DNA of 64,000 nucleotides from JdFR-22 sp964534325 (GCA_964534325.1 CAZHOR010000001.1:1-64000), one strand, 5' to 3'; counted from the stretch's first letter, positions 43,557 through 51,891 are shown. A program made the numbers and translations. Notes: generated by a model not told the origin, from the sequence alone.

Positions 43557-44035
43557 TCCGTCTCCACCTCCATTTTTATCACTCCTGAAGGGCATACTTC
43601 AGCACAAATACCACATCCCTTGCAGTAATCGTAATCGGGCTCAAAGAATCCTTCTTCGTTGAGGATCATACACCCTTCGGGGCAGTAAAGCCAGCAGAGA
43701 GCACATTCCATACAGGTAAGCTCGCACTGGTCTTCTTGAGGACACACTCTTCCACAGATGGCAGGAAGATAATTTTGCTCCTTTATAATTTCTGCTGCAC
43801 TTTCAAGGTCATTTTCTTTTACCCGTTCAATGAATTCAGGGATATTAACTTCCACCGGACAGCCCTTGATGCACATGGGCTCAATACATTGCAGGCAGCG
43901 CTCTGCCTCACTTAAAGCATTCTCCCATGAATAGCCTAATGCTACTTCTTTGAAGTCGTTAGTTCTCTCTTCCGGATGCCTTTCGGTCATGGGGGTCTTA
44001 GTTTTCCTGTGCTTTTCTACCACGTACTCCCTCAT
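43553..44035 (-). CDS. Chimera: NfnB Fe-S domain fused to C-terminal part of PorD, 160 aa
   Basis: Residues 1-108 are the complete Fe-S N-terminus of an NfnB/SudA-like protein: CLQCIEPMCIKGCPVEVNIP and CGRVCPQEDQCELTC. From Cys108 on it is PorD: CMECALCWLYCPEGC, then the second ferredoxin motif CKGCGICAEVCPSGVI. Cys108 can act as last ligand of the NfnB cluster or first ligand of the PorD cluster. The protein could thus hold four [4Fe-4S] clusters, although one shared Cys means perhaps not all at once. The start is three bases after the upstream chimera, with a GAGGGGATAA site. Confidence 0.9.
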   Translation of the reverse strand: MREYVVEKHRKTKTPMTERHPEERTNDFKEVALGYSWENALSEAERCLQCIEPMCIKGCPVEVNIPEFIERVKENDLESAAEIIKEQNYLPAICGRVCPQEDQCELTCMECALCWLYCPEGCMILNEEGFFEPDYDYCKGCGICAEVCPSGVIKMEVETE

Positions 44036-44038
44036 AAT

Positions 44039-45196
44039 TTATCCCCTCAACAACCTGTCTATTGCTTCCGCAGCTCTTCTACCCGCTCCCATGGCGGAGA
44101 TAACTGTTGCTGCACCGGTGGTCACATCACCACCAGCGTAAACACCTTCACGAGAGGTCTTGCCCTTATTGTTGACTATGATGGTTCCCTTCCGCTCATT
44201 CACTTCCAGCCCGGGAGTGGTCTGCATTACCACGGGGTGGGGTTTCTGGCCTATAGCGATCACCACCTGATCGATGTCCATGGTATAGTTGCTTCCTTTG
44301 ATGGGTTCCGGTCTTCTTCTTCCAGAGGAGTCGGGCTCTCCCAGCTGCATCTTCACCAGTTCTATCTGCTCTACCTTATCGTCACCAATGAACCTCACAG
44401 GATTATTAAGGTTCAGAAAGTGTATCCCCTCTTCCTTAGCCCTCTCTATCTCTTCCACTCTTGCGGGCATCTCCTGCTCACTTCTTCTGTAGATGATGTA
44501 GACTTCTTCCGCACCAAGACGTAAGGCGCAGCGGGCAGCGTCCATTGCAACGTTGCCTCCACCGATGACGGCAACTCTCTTCCCCACCTTTATGGGGGTA
44601 TCGTATTCAGGGAACTGATAGGCCTTCATGAGGTTGACCCTTATGAGGTACTCGTTGGCAGAATAGACGCCTGGTAGGTTCTCTCCATCTAATCCTAACA
44701 AGGCTGGTAGGCCAGCTCCTGTTCCCAGAAAGGCAGCATCATGTTCTTCAAGCAATTCGTCTACCGTCGTGGTCTGCCCGATGATTGCGTCAGTTTCTAT
44801 GTTCACTCCCAGCTTTCTAATGTAATCTATTTCTTCCCTAACTATGTCCTTGGGCAATCTGAACTCGGGTATGCCGTAAACCAGAACTCCTCCCGGCTCA
44901 TGAAGGGTTTCATATATGGTCACCTCATGCCCCTTCTTGGCCAGGATCGCTGCACATGTGAGGCCCGAAGGCCCTGAGCCCACAATAGCTACCTTCTTGC
45001 CCGTTTTTTCCCGGTTCTGGGGTTCTTCTGCTCCCTTTTCTAGCTCCCAGTCGGCTACAAATCTCTCCAGCCTGCCGATGGCCACAGGTTGATGGTTCCT
45101 CTTGCATTTGGTGTTATCATGAACAGGTCTATAGTTTCTCCATCCTCCTGTCTTATTTTTAAGAGATAAAGCTGGTTCCGTAGCAAGATCCGGCAT
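44039..45196 (-). CDS. Chimera: PorD N-terminus fused to NfnB flavin domain, 385 aa
   Basis: Residues 1-31 are the N-terminal arm of PorD (SLKNKTGGWRNYRPVHDNTKC). From 32 on it is NfnB/SudA after its Fe-S region: PVAIGRLERFVADWELEKG, FAD site VAIVGSGPSGLTCAA, NADP-site VAVIGGGNVAMDAAR and YAGGDVTTGAATVI near the end. The missing NfnB Fe-S domain and the missing PorD clusters are in the next gene. The flavin part is close to 90 percent identical by eye to that in the CdhA chimera. The ATG overlaps the porG stop (TGATG). Confidence 0.9.
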   Translation of the reverse strand: MPDLATEPALSLKNKTGGWRNYRPVHDNTKCKRNHQPVAIGRLERFVADWELEKGAEEPQNREKTGKKVAIVGSGPSGLTCAAILAKKGHEVTIYETLHEPGGVLVYGIPEFRLPKDIVREEIDYIRKLGVNIETDAIIGQTTTVDELLEEHDAAFLGTGAGLPALLGLDGENLPGVYSANEYLIRVNLMKAYQFPEYDTPIKVGKRVAVIGGGNVAMDAARCALRLGAEEVYIIYRRSEQEMPARVEEIERAKEEGIHFLNLNNPVRFIGDDKVEQIELVKMQLGEPDSSGRRRPEPIKGSNYTMDIDQVVIAIGQKPHPVVMQTTPGLEVNERKGTIIVNNKGKTSREGVYAGGDVTTGAATVISAMGAGRRAAEAIDRLLRG

Positions 45197-45726
45197 CAAA
45201 CCACCTTTCCATGGGCTTTCTTAACTGCCTTAACATTCAAATCCCGGATCTTACCACTAAATTTCTCTTCAACGGACTCTATAACTGAATCCAGAGAGGT
45301 CACTCCCAGTCTTGAAACCGCACCCAGCATTACTGTGTTGACTATCGGCTTGCCAATGGTCTCCAGAGCAAGTCCTGTAGCATCAACTGTTTTTATTTCG
45401 TGAGTGTTGACATTGAGCTCCGATGGATTTTTTGATGTGTTTATGAGCACATAACCATCTCTCTTAATACCATGTAACACATTATTATGGGATAAAAGTG
45501 ATGGGTCCTGAATTACTACCATATGGGGGTTGTAAACCTTGCTTCTCAATTTAACTGGTTCATCATCTACTCTACAAAACGCCTGGACAGGGGCTCCCCT
45601 CCTCTCTACTCCAAAAATGGGAAAAGCTTGACTATATTTTCCATCCTTAAATGCAGCCTTTGCCAGTATTTCGGCAGCTGTGACGTTTCCTTGACCCCCT
45701 CTACCATGAAACCTTATCTCGAACAT
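45196..45726 (-). CDS. porG: Pyruvate:ferredoxin oxidoreductase gamma subunit, 176 aa
   Basis: PorG is the small CoA-interacting domain subunit. FEIRFHGRGGQGNVTAAEIL is its standard N-terminus, followed by AFPIFGVERRGAPVQAFCR and PIVNTVMLGAVSR. ATG 45726 starts at the conserved strand, so a longer in-frame extension is not favoured. It overlaps the downstream PorD-N::NfnB-C chimera by TGATG and follows a 62-residue protein gene. Confidence 0.93.
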   Translation of the reverse strand: MFEIRFHGRGGQGNVTAAEILAKAAFKDGKYSQAFPIFGVERRGAPVQAFCRVDDEPVKLRSKVYNPHMVVIQDPSLLSHNNVLHGIKRDGYVLINTSKNPSELNVNTHEIKTVDATGLALETIGKPIVNTVMLGAVSRLGVTSLDSVIESVEEKFSGKIRDLNVKAVKKAHGKVV

Positions 45727-45768
45727 TGTATCATTCCAACCGGTTTTATTATACCAATTCTCTACCAC

Positions 45769-45957
45769 TTAGTCCTTTGGCAACTCTCTCAGTATGTTCT
45801 CGGTTTTCACATTAAAGCCCAATTCTTCAAGTCCCCTGGCAAATTTATTGGCTGTTTTTTGATCGGCGGTCAGGAGCTTCGCTCTTACTACCCACACCAT
45901 CTCTTGTTCTTCAACTTCCCTCTCTAACTCACCTTCCAATTTTTCCAATAATTTCAT
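45769..45957 (-). CDS. Unrecognised 62-aa protein opening the por operon
   Basis: A small charged protein with an alpha/beta feel (LEREVEEQEMVWVVRAKLL, then ADQKTANKFARGLEELGF). No family or cluster motif is recognised. A TATA box 25 bases upstream indicates that it is the first, leaderless gene of the por transcript, 42 bases ahead of porG. Its position suggests a regulatory or assembly role, but that is only inference. Confidence 0.6.
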   Translation of the reverse strand: MKLLEKLEGELEREVEEQEMVWVVRAKLLTADQKTANKFARGLEELGFNVKTENILRELPKD

Positions 45958-45980
45958 GATTAATAATGTTACTTCGACAT

Positions 45981-45989
45981 ATTTATAAT
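45981..45989 (-). promoter_or_regulatory. TATA box of the por operon
   Basis: On the minus strand attataaat lies about 25 bases before the ATG at 45957, the spacing of a leaderless archaeal transcript. The AT-rich gap 45990-46357 holds no clear gene. Confidence 0.5.
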
Positions 45990-46357
45990 TAACCTAAGAT
46001 AATAGTCGAATGGTAACTATATCCCAAATAGCAATATTTGAAAATTGATTAATTTTTTATACCCATATCCTAAATGTTAAACCGTTATATTTAATTCCCT
46101 TTTTTGCCCATATTATTAATGATTAAACATGTCAAATTTGGCTTACCCATTCGTCGATTGTTAAAGAAATTCGATTTCAGTAGAATAAACCATCGACAAT
46201 AAAATAACTTTTAGAATTAATTCAAATATGTGCCAAATTCGGGAGAAAGACCTAACTAAAGCACCTAAAAATATTTTTGTATTTAATAAGCCCTATCAGA
46301 GTAAATATAAACCTTCAGTTAAAGGTAGCTGTGACATCTGTGACTTAAGCCAAGTCC

Positions 46358-46732
46358 CTATCCCCTCAGAAATCTCAGTCTGCTCCAGGACATCGCATAA
46401 CATTCTAAATGTTTATTCTCTTCCCACACAACTTCCTCGCGAGCTTCCAAAAAGGCGATCAAATCAGGGTGTTCTCTAGCCGGGACAATTTGTGGATCTA
46501 CATTTGGGTCTAATTGTGGGTCTAACTGCTCCAAATTCTCCTCTCCAAAAGTAGCATCTTTAAGATATTGATTGAACCTTGACTTAACTTTAATTTTACA
46601 ATCTTCACATAAGGCATCAAGAATTTCCTCAACAATTTGAATAAACAAGGGATGAAAGGCCAGCGTTCCCTTTAAGCTGCTGTCTTCATTTGAGGAATTA
46701 AAAATATGTGAGTTTTTAATTAAGTCTTCCAT
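46358..46732 (-). CDS. Unrecognised protein downstream of hydrogenase genes, about 124 aa
   Basis: An acidic protein with one Cys-x2-Cys (LCEDCKIKVKSRF) and a short repeat of D-P-Q-L/D-P-N-V/D-P-Q-I units. The middle may hold a helix pair. No family is recognised. It starts 60 bases after the hydrogenase large-subunit gene and may share its transcript. ATG 46732 is preferred to the in-frame GTG two codons earlier. Confidence 0.5.
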   Translation of the reverse strand: MEDLIKNSHIFNSSNEDSSLKGTLAFHPLFIQIVEEILDALCEDCKIKVKSRFNQYLKDATFGEENLEQLDPQLDPNVDPQIVPAREHPDLIAFLEAREEVVWEENKHLECYAMSWSRLRFLRG

Positions 46733-46791
46733 CCACACCGAGTCTCAATCTTCAAGCAGAACTCTGATATCCCTGTCGAATTTGGTTCTGG

Positions 46792-48294
46792 TTATCTGCT
46801 TAACTTGTGGTAAATTTTTCCCTCAGAATCATAAATGATGGTCTCCAAGGGCATTTTACCGGGGAGTGTGTGGGTGGCGCAGGCCATACATGGGTCATAA
46901 GCCCTAAAGGCCATCTCTATCTTGTTCAATAAACCCTGGTCCACGTTTCCGTTGTTTATCATTTCCTGAGCCGCTTTTTTAACCGATAAGCAGATAGCTC
47001 CGGAGTTGTTGGTAGTAGCTACGATCAAGTTGGCCTTGTCCACAACCCCATTATCATCGAGTTTGTAGTGATGGATTAGAGTGCCGCGGGCAGCCTCTAT
47101 TACTCCTACTCCTTCTCCCGGCTCTCCGGGCTTATTTCTCACGTGATCGCCAGTAATGTCTTTGTCTTCACTCAGCTCTACCATGCGCTCCGCAGCATGC
47201 AACATCTCCATTACCCTAGCCCAGTGGTAGGCGAGGGTGGAGTGAGCTGGTTTGCCTAAAGTTCTCTGGAGCTTCTCATACTCTGCATGGGCCAGCGGGG
47301 TGGTGAATCCCTCGGATACGTTGACCCGTGCCAGAGGGCCAACTCTGTAGATCCCGCTTCCAGCTCCTTCTTCCAGACCTTGCCATCCCACATTCTTCAG
47401 GTAGGGCAGTTTTACGTATGTCCATGGCTCCACATGCTCTTCAACCTGGTTCAGGTAATCTCTACCATCGAATTTGGAGAATTCGTATCCATCGGGGTCA
47501 ATCACCCTTATTTTGCCGTCGTAGAAGTTAATTTTATTTTTTTCATCCACTAAACCCATATAATATGTCTGTAGAGAGTATGAATCGCTCTTGATGAGGT
47601 CGGAGTACTCCTCATTGTCCAGCACCACTTTATTGAATAGGTCAACGGTGTACTTGGAGAAATCAACGCACGAGTGGGCTATTTCCTCGATTTCTTTTCT
47701 CTGCTCTTCACTAATGGACTTGGACATACCTCCGGGCAGCCCACAGACAGGGTTTATGGCTCTCCCTCCGATCATCTCTATGACCTTATGAGCATAAGAG
47801 CGGTGCCTGATAACATCTCTGCCCACGTCCTCACCCGCCTTCTTGATGACTCCCAGAATGTTCCGTTCTCCAGGGGATGATTCGGGACCCATAATGAAAT
47901 CCGGTCCCCCCAAGAAATAGAAGTGTACCAGATGATCGTAAACGTAATAGGCATTGTATAATAACTCTCTCAATTTTCGAGCGGTTTCAGGGGTCTCAAC
48001 ATTGAAGGCATCATCAAGGGCTTTGGTAGATGCCAGATGATGTGCCTCAGGACAGACTCCGCAGATCCGGGAGGTTATGATGGGCATTTCTTCCCCATAT
48101 CTCCCCTCACAGAACTTCTCAAAACCTCTTAGCTCAGGGGCCTGAAGATATGCATCCTTAACATTACCATTGTCATCCAGAAATATCTCTACCTTAGCAT
48201 GACCCTCCAGCCTGGTTATAGGGTTCACTGTGATGCGCCTCCCTCCACTCTGCTTTATCTGCTCCTTTTCGCTTCTCTCGCCCTTCTCACTCAT
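46792..48294 (-). CDS. Group 3 [NiFe]-hydrogenase large subunit, 500 aa
   Basis: Both nickel-binding motifs are intact: RICGVCPEAHHLASTKA (Arg-x-Cys-Gly-x-Cys-x3-His) near the N-terminus and AYDPCMACATHTLPG (Asp-Pro-Cys-x2-Cys-x2-His) near the C-terminus. A C-terminal extension of some 25 residues follows the last motif, compatible with processing after the His. Sequence style fits the group 3 cytoplasmic enzymes (Mvh/sulfhydrogenase side). It overlaps the small-subunit gene by eight bases. Confidence 0.9.
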   Translation of the reverse strand: MSEKGERSEKEQIKQSGGRRITVNPITRLEGHAKVEIFLDDNGNVKDAYLQAPELRGFEKFCEGRYGEEMPIITSRICGVCPEAHHLASTKALDDAFNVETPETARKLRELLYNAYYVYDHLVHFYFLGGPDFIMGPESSPGERNILGVIKKAGEDVGRDVIRHRSYAHKVIEMIGGRAINPVCGLPGGMSKSISEEQRKEIEEIAHSCVDFSKYTVDLFNKVVLDNEEYSDLIKSDSYSLQTYYMGLVDEKNKINFYDGKIRVIDPDGYEFSKFDGRDYLNQVEEHVEPWTYVKLPYLKNVGWQGLEEGAGSGIYRVGPLARVNVSEGFTTPLAHAEYEKLQRTLGKPAHSTLAYHWARVMEMLHAAERMVELSEDKDITGDHVRNKPGEPGEGVGVIEAARGTLIHHYKLDDNGVVDKANLIVATTNNSGAICLSVKKAAQEMINNGNVDQGLLNKIEMAFRAYDPCMACATHTLPGKMPLETIIYDSEGKIYHKLSR

Positions 48295-49282
48295 TCTTTA
48301 TTCCTCCTCTTCGTTTAATGCTCTCCAAAAGAGAGACAGAGAATGAATACAGATAGAATGTTCCGATAGGGTCTTTGATCTGGTCTATTACTTCTTTTAC
48401 TTCACTATCCTCAACTTCTGCTCCCAGAACAGATGCCAGAGCGTTGGCCATGGCAGTTCCCTGGTCTATACCTTCCGGGCCACCCATACATCCTGTGCAC
48501 GGTATGTTCACGTTGATGCATCTGGCCTTACAACCTCCTCGCGTTGCCGGACCCATACAAACTATTCCCTGGTCCAGCAAACACCGTTCAGGATCGGGAT
48601 CGATCTCATGAAACCTGTAGATCTTACCTATTGCTTTCTCCCCTCTTTCCCGGGGACATTCATGGCATAAGACCTTTTGAGAAGCGATAACGGTTCCCCT
48701 ATGAGGCAATTCTCCTGTAGAAGCATAACTGGATAATATACCCACCAGCTGACCGGTGAGCTCCGCTTCAGGAGGGCAGCCAGGGACAAAATAATCGACA
48801 TCCACCACCTGATGCAGCGGTTTAACCTTGTCATGAAGAGCGGGAAGGGTTAATTCATTACCGTTGATATTCACCTCTGTTTGGGGGATAACTTGTTCAG
48901 GATTGATCGTGCCGGTATCCTCCTGGTAAATCCTTTTCAGCAGCACATCCTTGCTCGTGAGGTTGGCCAGACCGATCACACATCCCTCACACGCACAAGA
49001 ACCGTAAGCCACCATCAATTTGGACTTATCCCTTAGGAGTTGGGCCATATGCTCGTTTTCAGAATTCCTGATGGCTCCATTAAAGATCGCTACATCCACG
49101 CTCTTATCCTCCATCCTCTGCAGGTCTTCATACTTGTAGTCCAATGCAGCGGGCCAGAATACAATGTCAGCTATTTCTGCCAACTCAAGCAATTTTTCAT
49201 CTATTCTGAGGATGGCTATATCGCAGCCACCGCAAGCAGCTCCCCAGTATATGGCCAACTTTAACTTTGAGTTTTCAGGCAA
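48287..49282 (-). CDS. Group 3 [NiFe]-hydrogenase small subunit, 331 aa
   Basis: An MvhG/HydD-like small subunit with cluster ligands in AACGGCDIAI, YGSCACEGC, FVPGCPPEAE and a later Cys set (CMGPATRGGCKARC, then PCTGCMGGP). No Tat signal is present, so the enzyme is cytoplasmic. It lies between the flavin subunit gene (49307-50233) and the large subunit. The full set of cluster motifs suggests an active enzyme. Confidence 0.9.
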   Translation of the reverse strand: MPENSKLKLAIYWGAACGGCDIAILRIDEKLLELAEIADIVFWPAALDYKYEDLQRMEDKSVDVAIFNGAIRNSENEHMAQLLRDKSKLMVAYGSCACEGCVIGLANLTSKDVLLKRIYQEDTGTINPEQVIPQTEVNINGNELTLPALHDKVKPLHQVVDVDYFVPGCPPEAELTGQLVGILSSYASTGELPHRGTVIASQKVLCHECPRERGEKAIGKIYRFHEIDPDPERCLLDQGIVCMGPATRGGCKARCINVNIPCTGCMGGPEGIDQGTAMANALASVLGAEVEDSEVKEVIDQIKDPIGTFYLYSFSVSLLESIKRRGGIKNE

Positions 49283-49306
49283 CTTTTAACCTCCTCGTGT
49301 TGAGTT

Positions 49307-50233
49307 CTACCATGATACATTAGTCATTTTGTGTGACAATAATAAAATCTTCTCTTCAGAAGAATACATTCTTTTCCTTTTCTCCAGGACATCCCAATCG
49401 ACCTGGTGGGCATCGAAATCCGGTCCGTCAACGCATGCGAACTTGGTCTCCCCTCCTACCACGACTCTGCAGGCTCCGCACATACCGGAGCCATCCACCA
49501 TCACAGGTGTTAGAGCACAGATCGTCTTTACACCGTGTTCTCTGGTGATGTTGCTCAGCTTTCGCAGTGTTTCTGTGGTAACGCTCATCCCGTAAACCCG
49601 GTCCATTTCTTTCTCTTCCAAAACCCCCTCTATGAAGTCAATTCCTTTGTATCCGTAGGAGCCGTCATCTGTGGCAGCGTAGAACTCGTCGCTTATGGAG
49701 TTGAATTCATCCGGGAATAAAATCAGATCACTATTTCTGGCTCCGATGACGGTGGTAAGATGATTGCCCGCTTCTTTGAATTTAGAAGCGATCCAAAGCA
49801 TGGGACCGGCCATTATTCCTCCTCCAAAGCAAAGGACTTTTCCGAAGTTCTCGATTTTTGTAGGATTCCCCAGAGGGCCGGGCATATTCAAAATATTGTC
49901 CCCTACTTCCAGTCTTCCTAACTGTGTGGTGGCTGTTCCCACTTCATTGAATACCAGACGGATGGTGCCCTCCTCGGGTGACGTGCCGGCAATGGTGATG
50001 GGGAATCTTTTACCTTTTTCATGCAAATGCAAAATGACGAACTGCCCCGGTTGAGCCTTTAAGGCGATTAACGGGCTGTATATACCCATTATTTTAACTT
50101 TAGGAGCGATTTCCTTCTTATATACGATCTTATTGGCATCATCTTTCCTGGACGGCAGTTCAGCTCCACAAATATGGCAAAAGTTCTGGGCGTCCCCTAC
50201 TTCTGAACCGCATTCTATACATTCCCTTCTCAT
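49307..50233 (-). CDS. Hydrogenase FAD/NAD(P)-binding gamma subunit with zinc-ribbon N-terminus, about 308 aa
   Basis: An HydG/SudB/NfnA-type reductase. RFPITIAGTSPEEG marks the FAD site, FGGGIMAGPMLWIASK the nucleotide site, and GSGMCGACRVVVGGETKFAC the [2Fe-2S] cluster. The first 30 residues add a two-Cys-pair ribbon (ECIECGSEV, FCHICGAEL) not usual in the family. This subunit links hydrogen to NAD(P). ATG 50233 lies five bases after the upstream stop; an in-frame TTG at 50248 is possible. Confidence 0.87.
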   Translation of the reverse strand: MRRECIECGSEVGDAQNFCHICGAELPSRKDDANKIVYKKEIAPKVKIMGIYSPLIALKAQPGQFVILHLHEKGKRFPITIAGTSPEEGTIRLVFNEVGTATTQLGRLEVGDNILNMPGPLGNPTKIENFGKVLCFGGGIMAGPMLWIASKFKEAGNHLTTVIGARNSDLILFPDEFNSISDEFYAATDDGSYGYKGIDFIEGVLEEKEMDRVYGMSVTTETLRKLSNITREHGVKTICALTPVMVDGSGMCGACRVVVGGETKFACVDGPDFDAHQVDWDVLEKRKRMYSSEEKILLLSHKMTNVSW

Positions 50234-50237
50234 TCTA

Positions 50238-51413
50238 TTAATGCTCAAATTGTTTCACCTCCTCAAAAAATAACTCCAGATTTGTTTCAAAACCTTCAGG
50301 ATATCTCGGGTGATTTTTATGAACTTTGAAACGCCCCCCAAGGTTCAATCCTTTCAATACGCTCTGCAACGTCTTCAGATTCTGTTCAGCAGTTTTTCTG
50401 CTCTCTTTGGACTTGCAGTCCTCGTCAGGACATACTAATGCCATGACATCGTCAAATCCCGCTTCAAAGGCCTGTAAAATGTGAGCAGGGTCGAGAGCAC
50501 TGAAACAGGGTACCTCCACTAAAGCAACATTCTCTTTCAGAAACCCATTTGAAGCACTGTCCACATCGTTGAAATCCGCCCACTGACAGCAGAAGGTAAG
50601 AATGACAGGATACACTCCCCTCTCCTTTAGCGCATGTATTTTCTCTTTGTAACCGTAGATGGTTGAAGATAGTCTATCTGGCTCGAAGTTCCTCAGGTAC
50701 ATGCTTTGATGAGGGCATATGACCGTGCATAACCCGCATCCAGTACATTTCTCGTAGTCTATCTGCGGAGTGCCGAAAATCTGGGCTTCTATGGCATCAT
50801 AAGGGCAGATATAGACGCATTTATCGCAACCCACGCACTTCTGTGGGTCAGGCTCGTATTCAACTACTGAAGGGTTCTCCACTACTCTAATGGCTTCCCC
50901 ATAACCGAGCTGTCTTAAAATTCCGTTAAGCTCTAATGCCCTGATCTTGCTGGTTTCAGAACCTCTATCGTACCTGCAGAATCCCTCGCCGCATTGAATA
51001 ATGTATATATTATTTATTCCCATCTCAATGGCTTTTAGATAGAACTCCGTTCTCAATCTCCCTACACAGGGTAATCGAAGAGACACAAATTCGTCGAGTG
51101 GTGATCCGATTATGGTGGCTATTTCAGAGTAACTCAAATTCGGCGGGGTAGACCCTCTGCACATCAAAACTAAATCTTCTCTGCCTGACCTTATCTTCTG
51201 TTCGATCTCCTCCAGAAGCAGGTCCTGGTGGTAGTATTTTAAATCGATCAGGGAAGATGGACAGCTGGAGTAGCATATCCCGCACATTTGGCACTTTTCC
51301 AGATCTATTTTCACTTCATTTCCATTGTGGGATACAGCATCGAATGGACATGCTGAAAAACAAACGCCGCAATTCCCACAACTTTCCTCCTCAAGTCTAA
51401 TAGGAGCTACCAC
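50238..51413 (-). CDS. Hydrogenase-linked Fe-S protein with two ferredoxin and two MvhD-like domains, 391 aa
   Basis: The order is ferredoxin (CGNCGVCFSACPFDAV, CQMCGICYSSCPSSLI), an MvhD-like domain (VLMCRGSTPP, RLPCVGRLRTEF, IIQCGEGFC), a second ferredoxin (CVGCDKCVYICPYDAI, CTGCGLCTVICPHQ), and a second MvhD-like domain (FCCQWADFND, VEVPCFSALDP, CPDEDC). MvhD passes electrons from hydrogenase to HdrA in methanogens. The duplicated plan suggests an internal repeat. No hdr gene is in the window. It opens the hydrogenase operon. Confidence 0.85.
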   Translation of the reverse strand: MVAPIRLEEESCGNCGVCFSACPFDAVSHNGNEVKIDLEKCQMCGICYSSCPSSLIDLKYYHQDLLLEEIEQKIRSGREDLVLMCRGSTPPNLSYSEIATIIGSPLDEFVSLRLPCVGRLRTEFYLKAIEMGINNIYIIQCGEGFCRYDRGSETSKIRALELNGILRQLGYGEAIRVVENPSVVEYEPDPQKCVGCDKCVYICPYDAIEAQIFGTPQIDYEKCTGCGLCTVICPHQSMYLRNFEPDRLSSTIYGYKEKIHALKERGVYPVILTFCCQWADFNDVDSASNGFLKENVALVEVPCFSALDPAHILQAFEAGFDDVMALVCPDEDCKSKESRKTAEQNLKTLQSVLKGLNLGGRFKVHKNHPRYPEGFETNLELFFEEVKQFEH

Positions 51414-51448
51414 TTTTACCCCTCAAACTCATTTCTTAATTATTATTC

Positions 51449-51458
51449 GTTATATAAC
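51449..51458. promoter_or_regulatory. Palindromic TATA element between hydrogenase operon and cupin gene
   Basis: The perfect palindrome gttatataac lies 36-45 bases ahead of the hydrogenase operon start and 50-59 ahead of the cupin gene, so it could act as TATA box in the minus direction. A second AT-rich word (acatattaaaag, near 51472) better suits the cupin gene. Confidence 0.4.
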
Positions 51459-51507
51459 ATGATTATTCATTACATATTAAAAGTCTTTCGGTAGAGGGAA
51501 GTGAGAA

Positions 51508-51891
51508 GTGAGTAAAGCAACGCAATTATTAAAGGAAGAAAGAATAGTGGATAATATGAAGTTTTCAGGTGGAGAGTGGGAAGACAAAGGCCCTTACAGA
51601 AAGATGAGGGTATTTGATATTGCCGATGACTCCTACGTCCAGATAGTGGAGGTCAAGCCAAATTCAACGGTAGGGAGACACTATCACAAGGAGCAGACCG
51701 AAGTGTACTCCATCAGAAGTGGAAATGCTGTTCTGGGGATAGACGATGAACAGTGGGATGCCAGACCCGGAGATATATTCCTCTGCCAGCCGATGAGCAA
51801 CCACTGGGTTATCAATGAAAGTGAAGAGCCTTTTCATTTGCTGGTGTTTAAATATAATTGGGCGGAAGACGACACTGTCTGGCTGGAGTGA
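51508..51891 (+). CDS. Cupin-domain protein, 127 aa
   Basis: A small beta-barrel cupin: GRHYHKEQTEVYSIRSG gives motif 1 with the two His and Glu that bind a metal, and PGDIFLCQPMSNHWVINES gives motif 2 with its His. The substrate is unknown; such proteins include sugar isomerases and stress proteins. The start is a GTG after a purine-rich site. It is divergent from the hydrogenase operon. Confidence 0.8.
   Translation: MSKATQLLKEERIVDNMKFSGGEWEDKGPYRKMRVFDIADDSYVQIVEVKPNSTVGRHYHKEQTEVYSIRSGNAVLGIDDEQWDARPGDIFLCQPMSNHWVINESEEPFHLLVFKYNWAEDDTVWLE

Noticed and set aside
34382..45196. Inteins or protein trans-splicing as the reason for the split CdhA and PorD
   Set aside because: No intein-like sequences are present at the junctions; the joined parts are NfnB halves that themselves form a complete known protein.
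34382..45196. Plain assembly error as the full explanation of the chimeras
   Set aside because: It cannot be excluded without reads, but two loci with different breakpoints, all four junctions in frame and at cysteine motifs, and intact overlaps with neighbours make it unlikely. It is listed as the first thing to test.
46228..46479. 83-residue plus-strand frame with a Cys-x2-Cys
   Set aside because: Its second half is antisense to the minus-strand gene at 46358-46732, it has no family pattern, and the Cys pair alone is not evidence.
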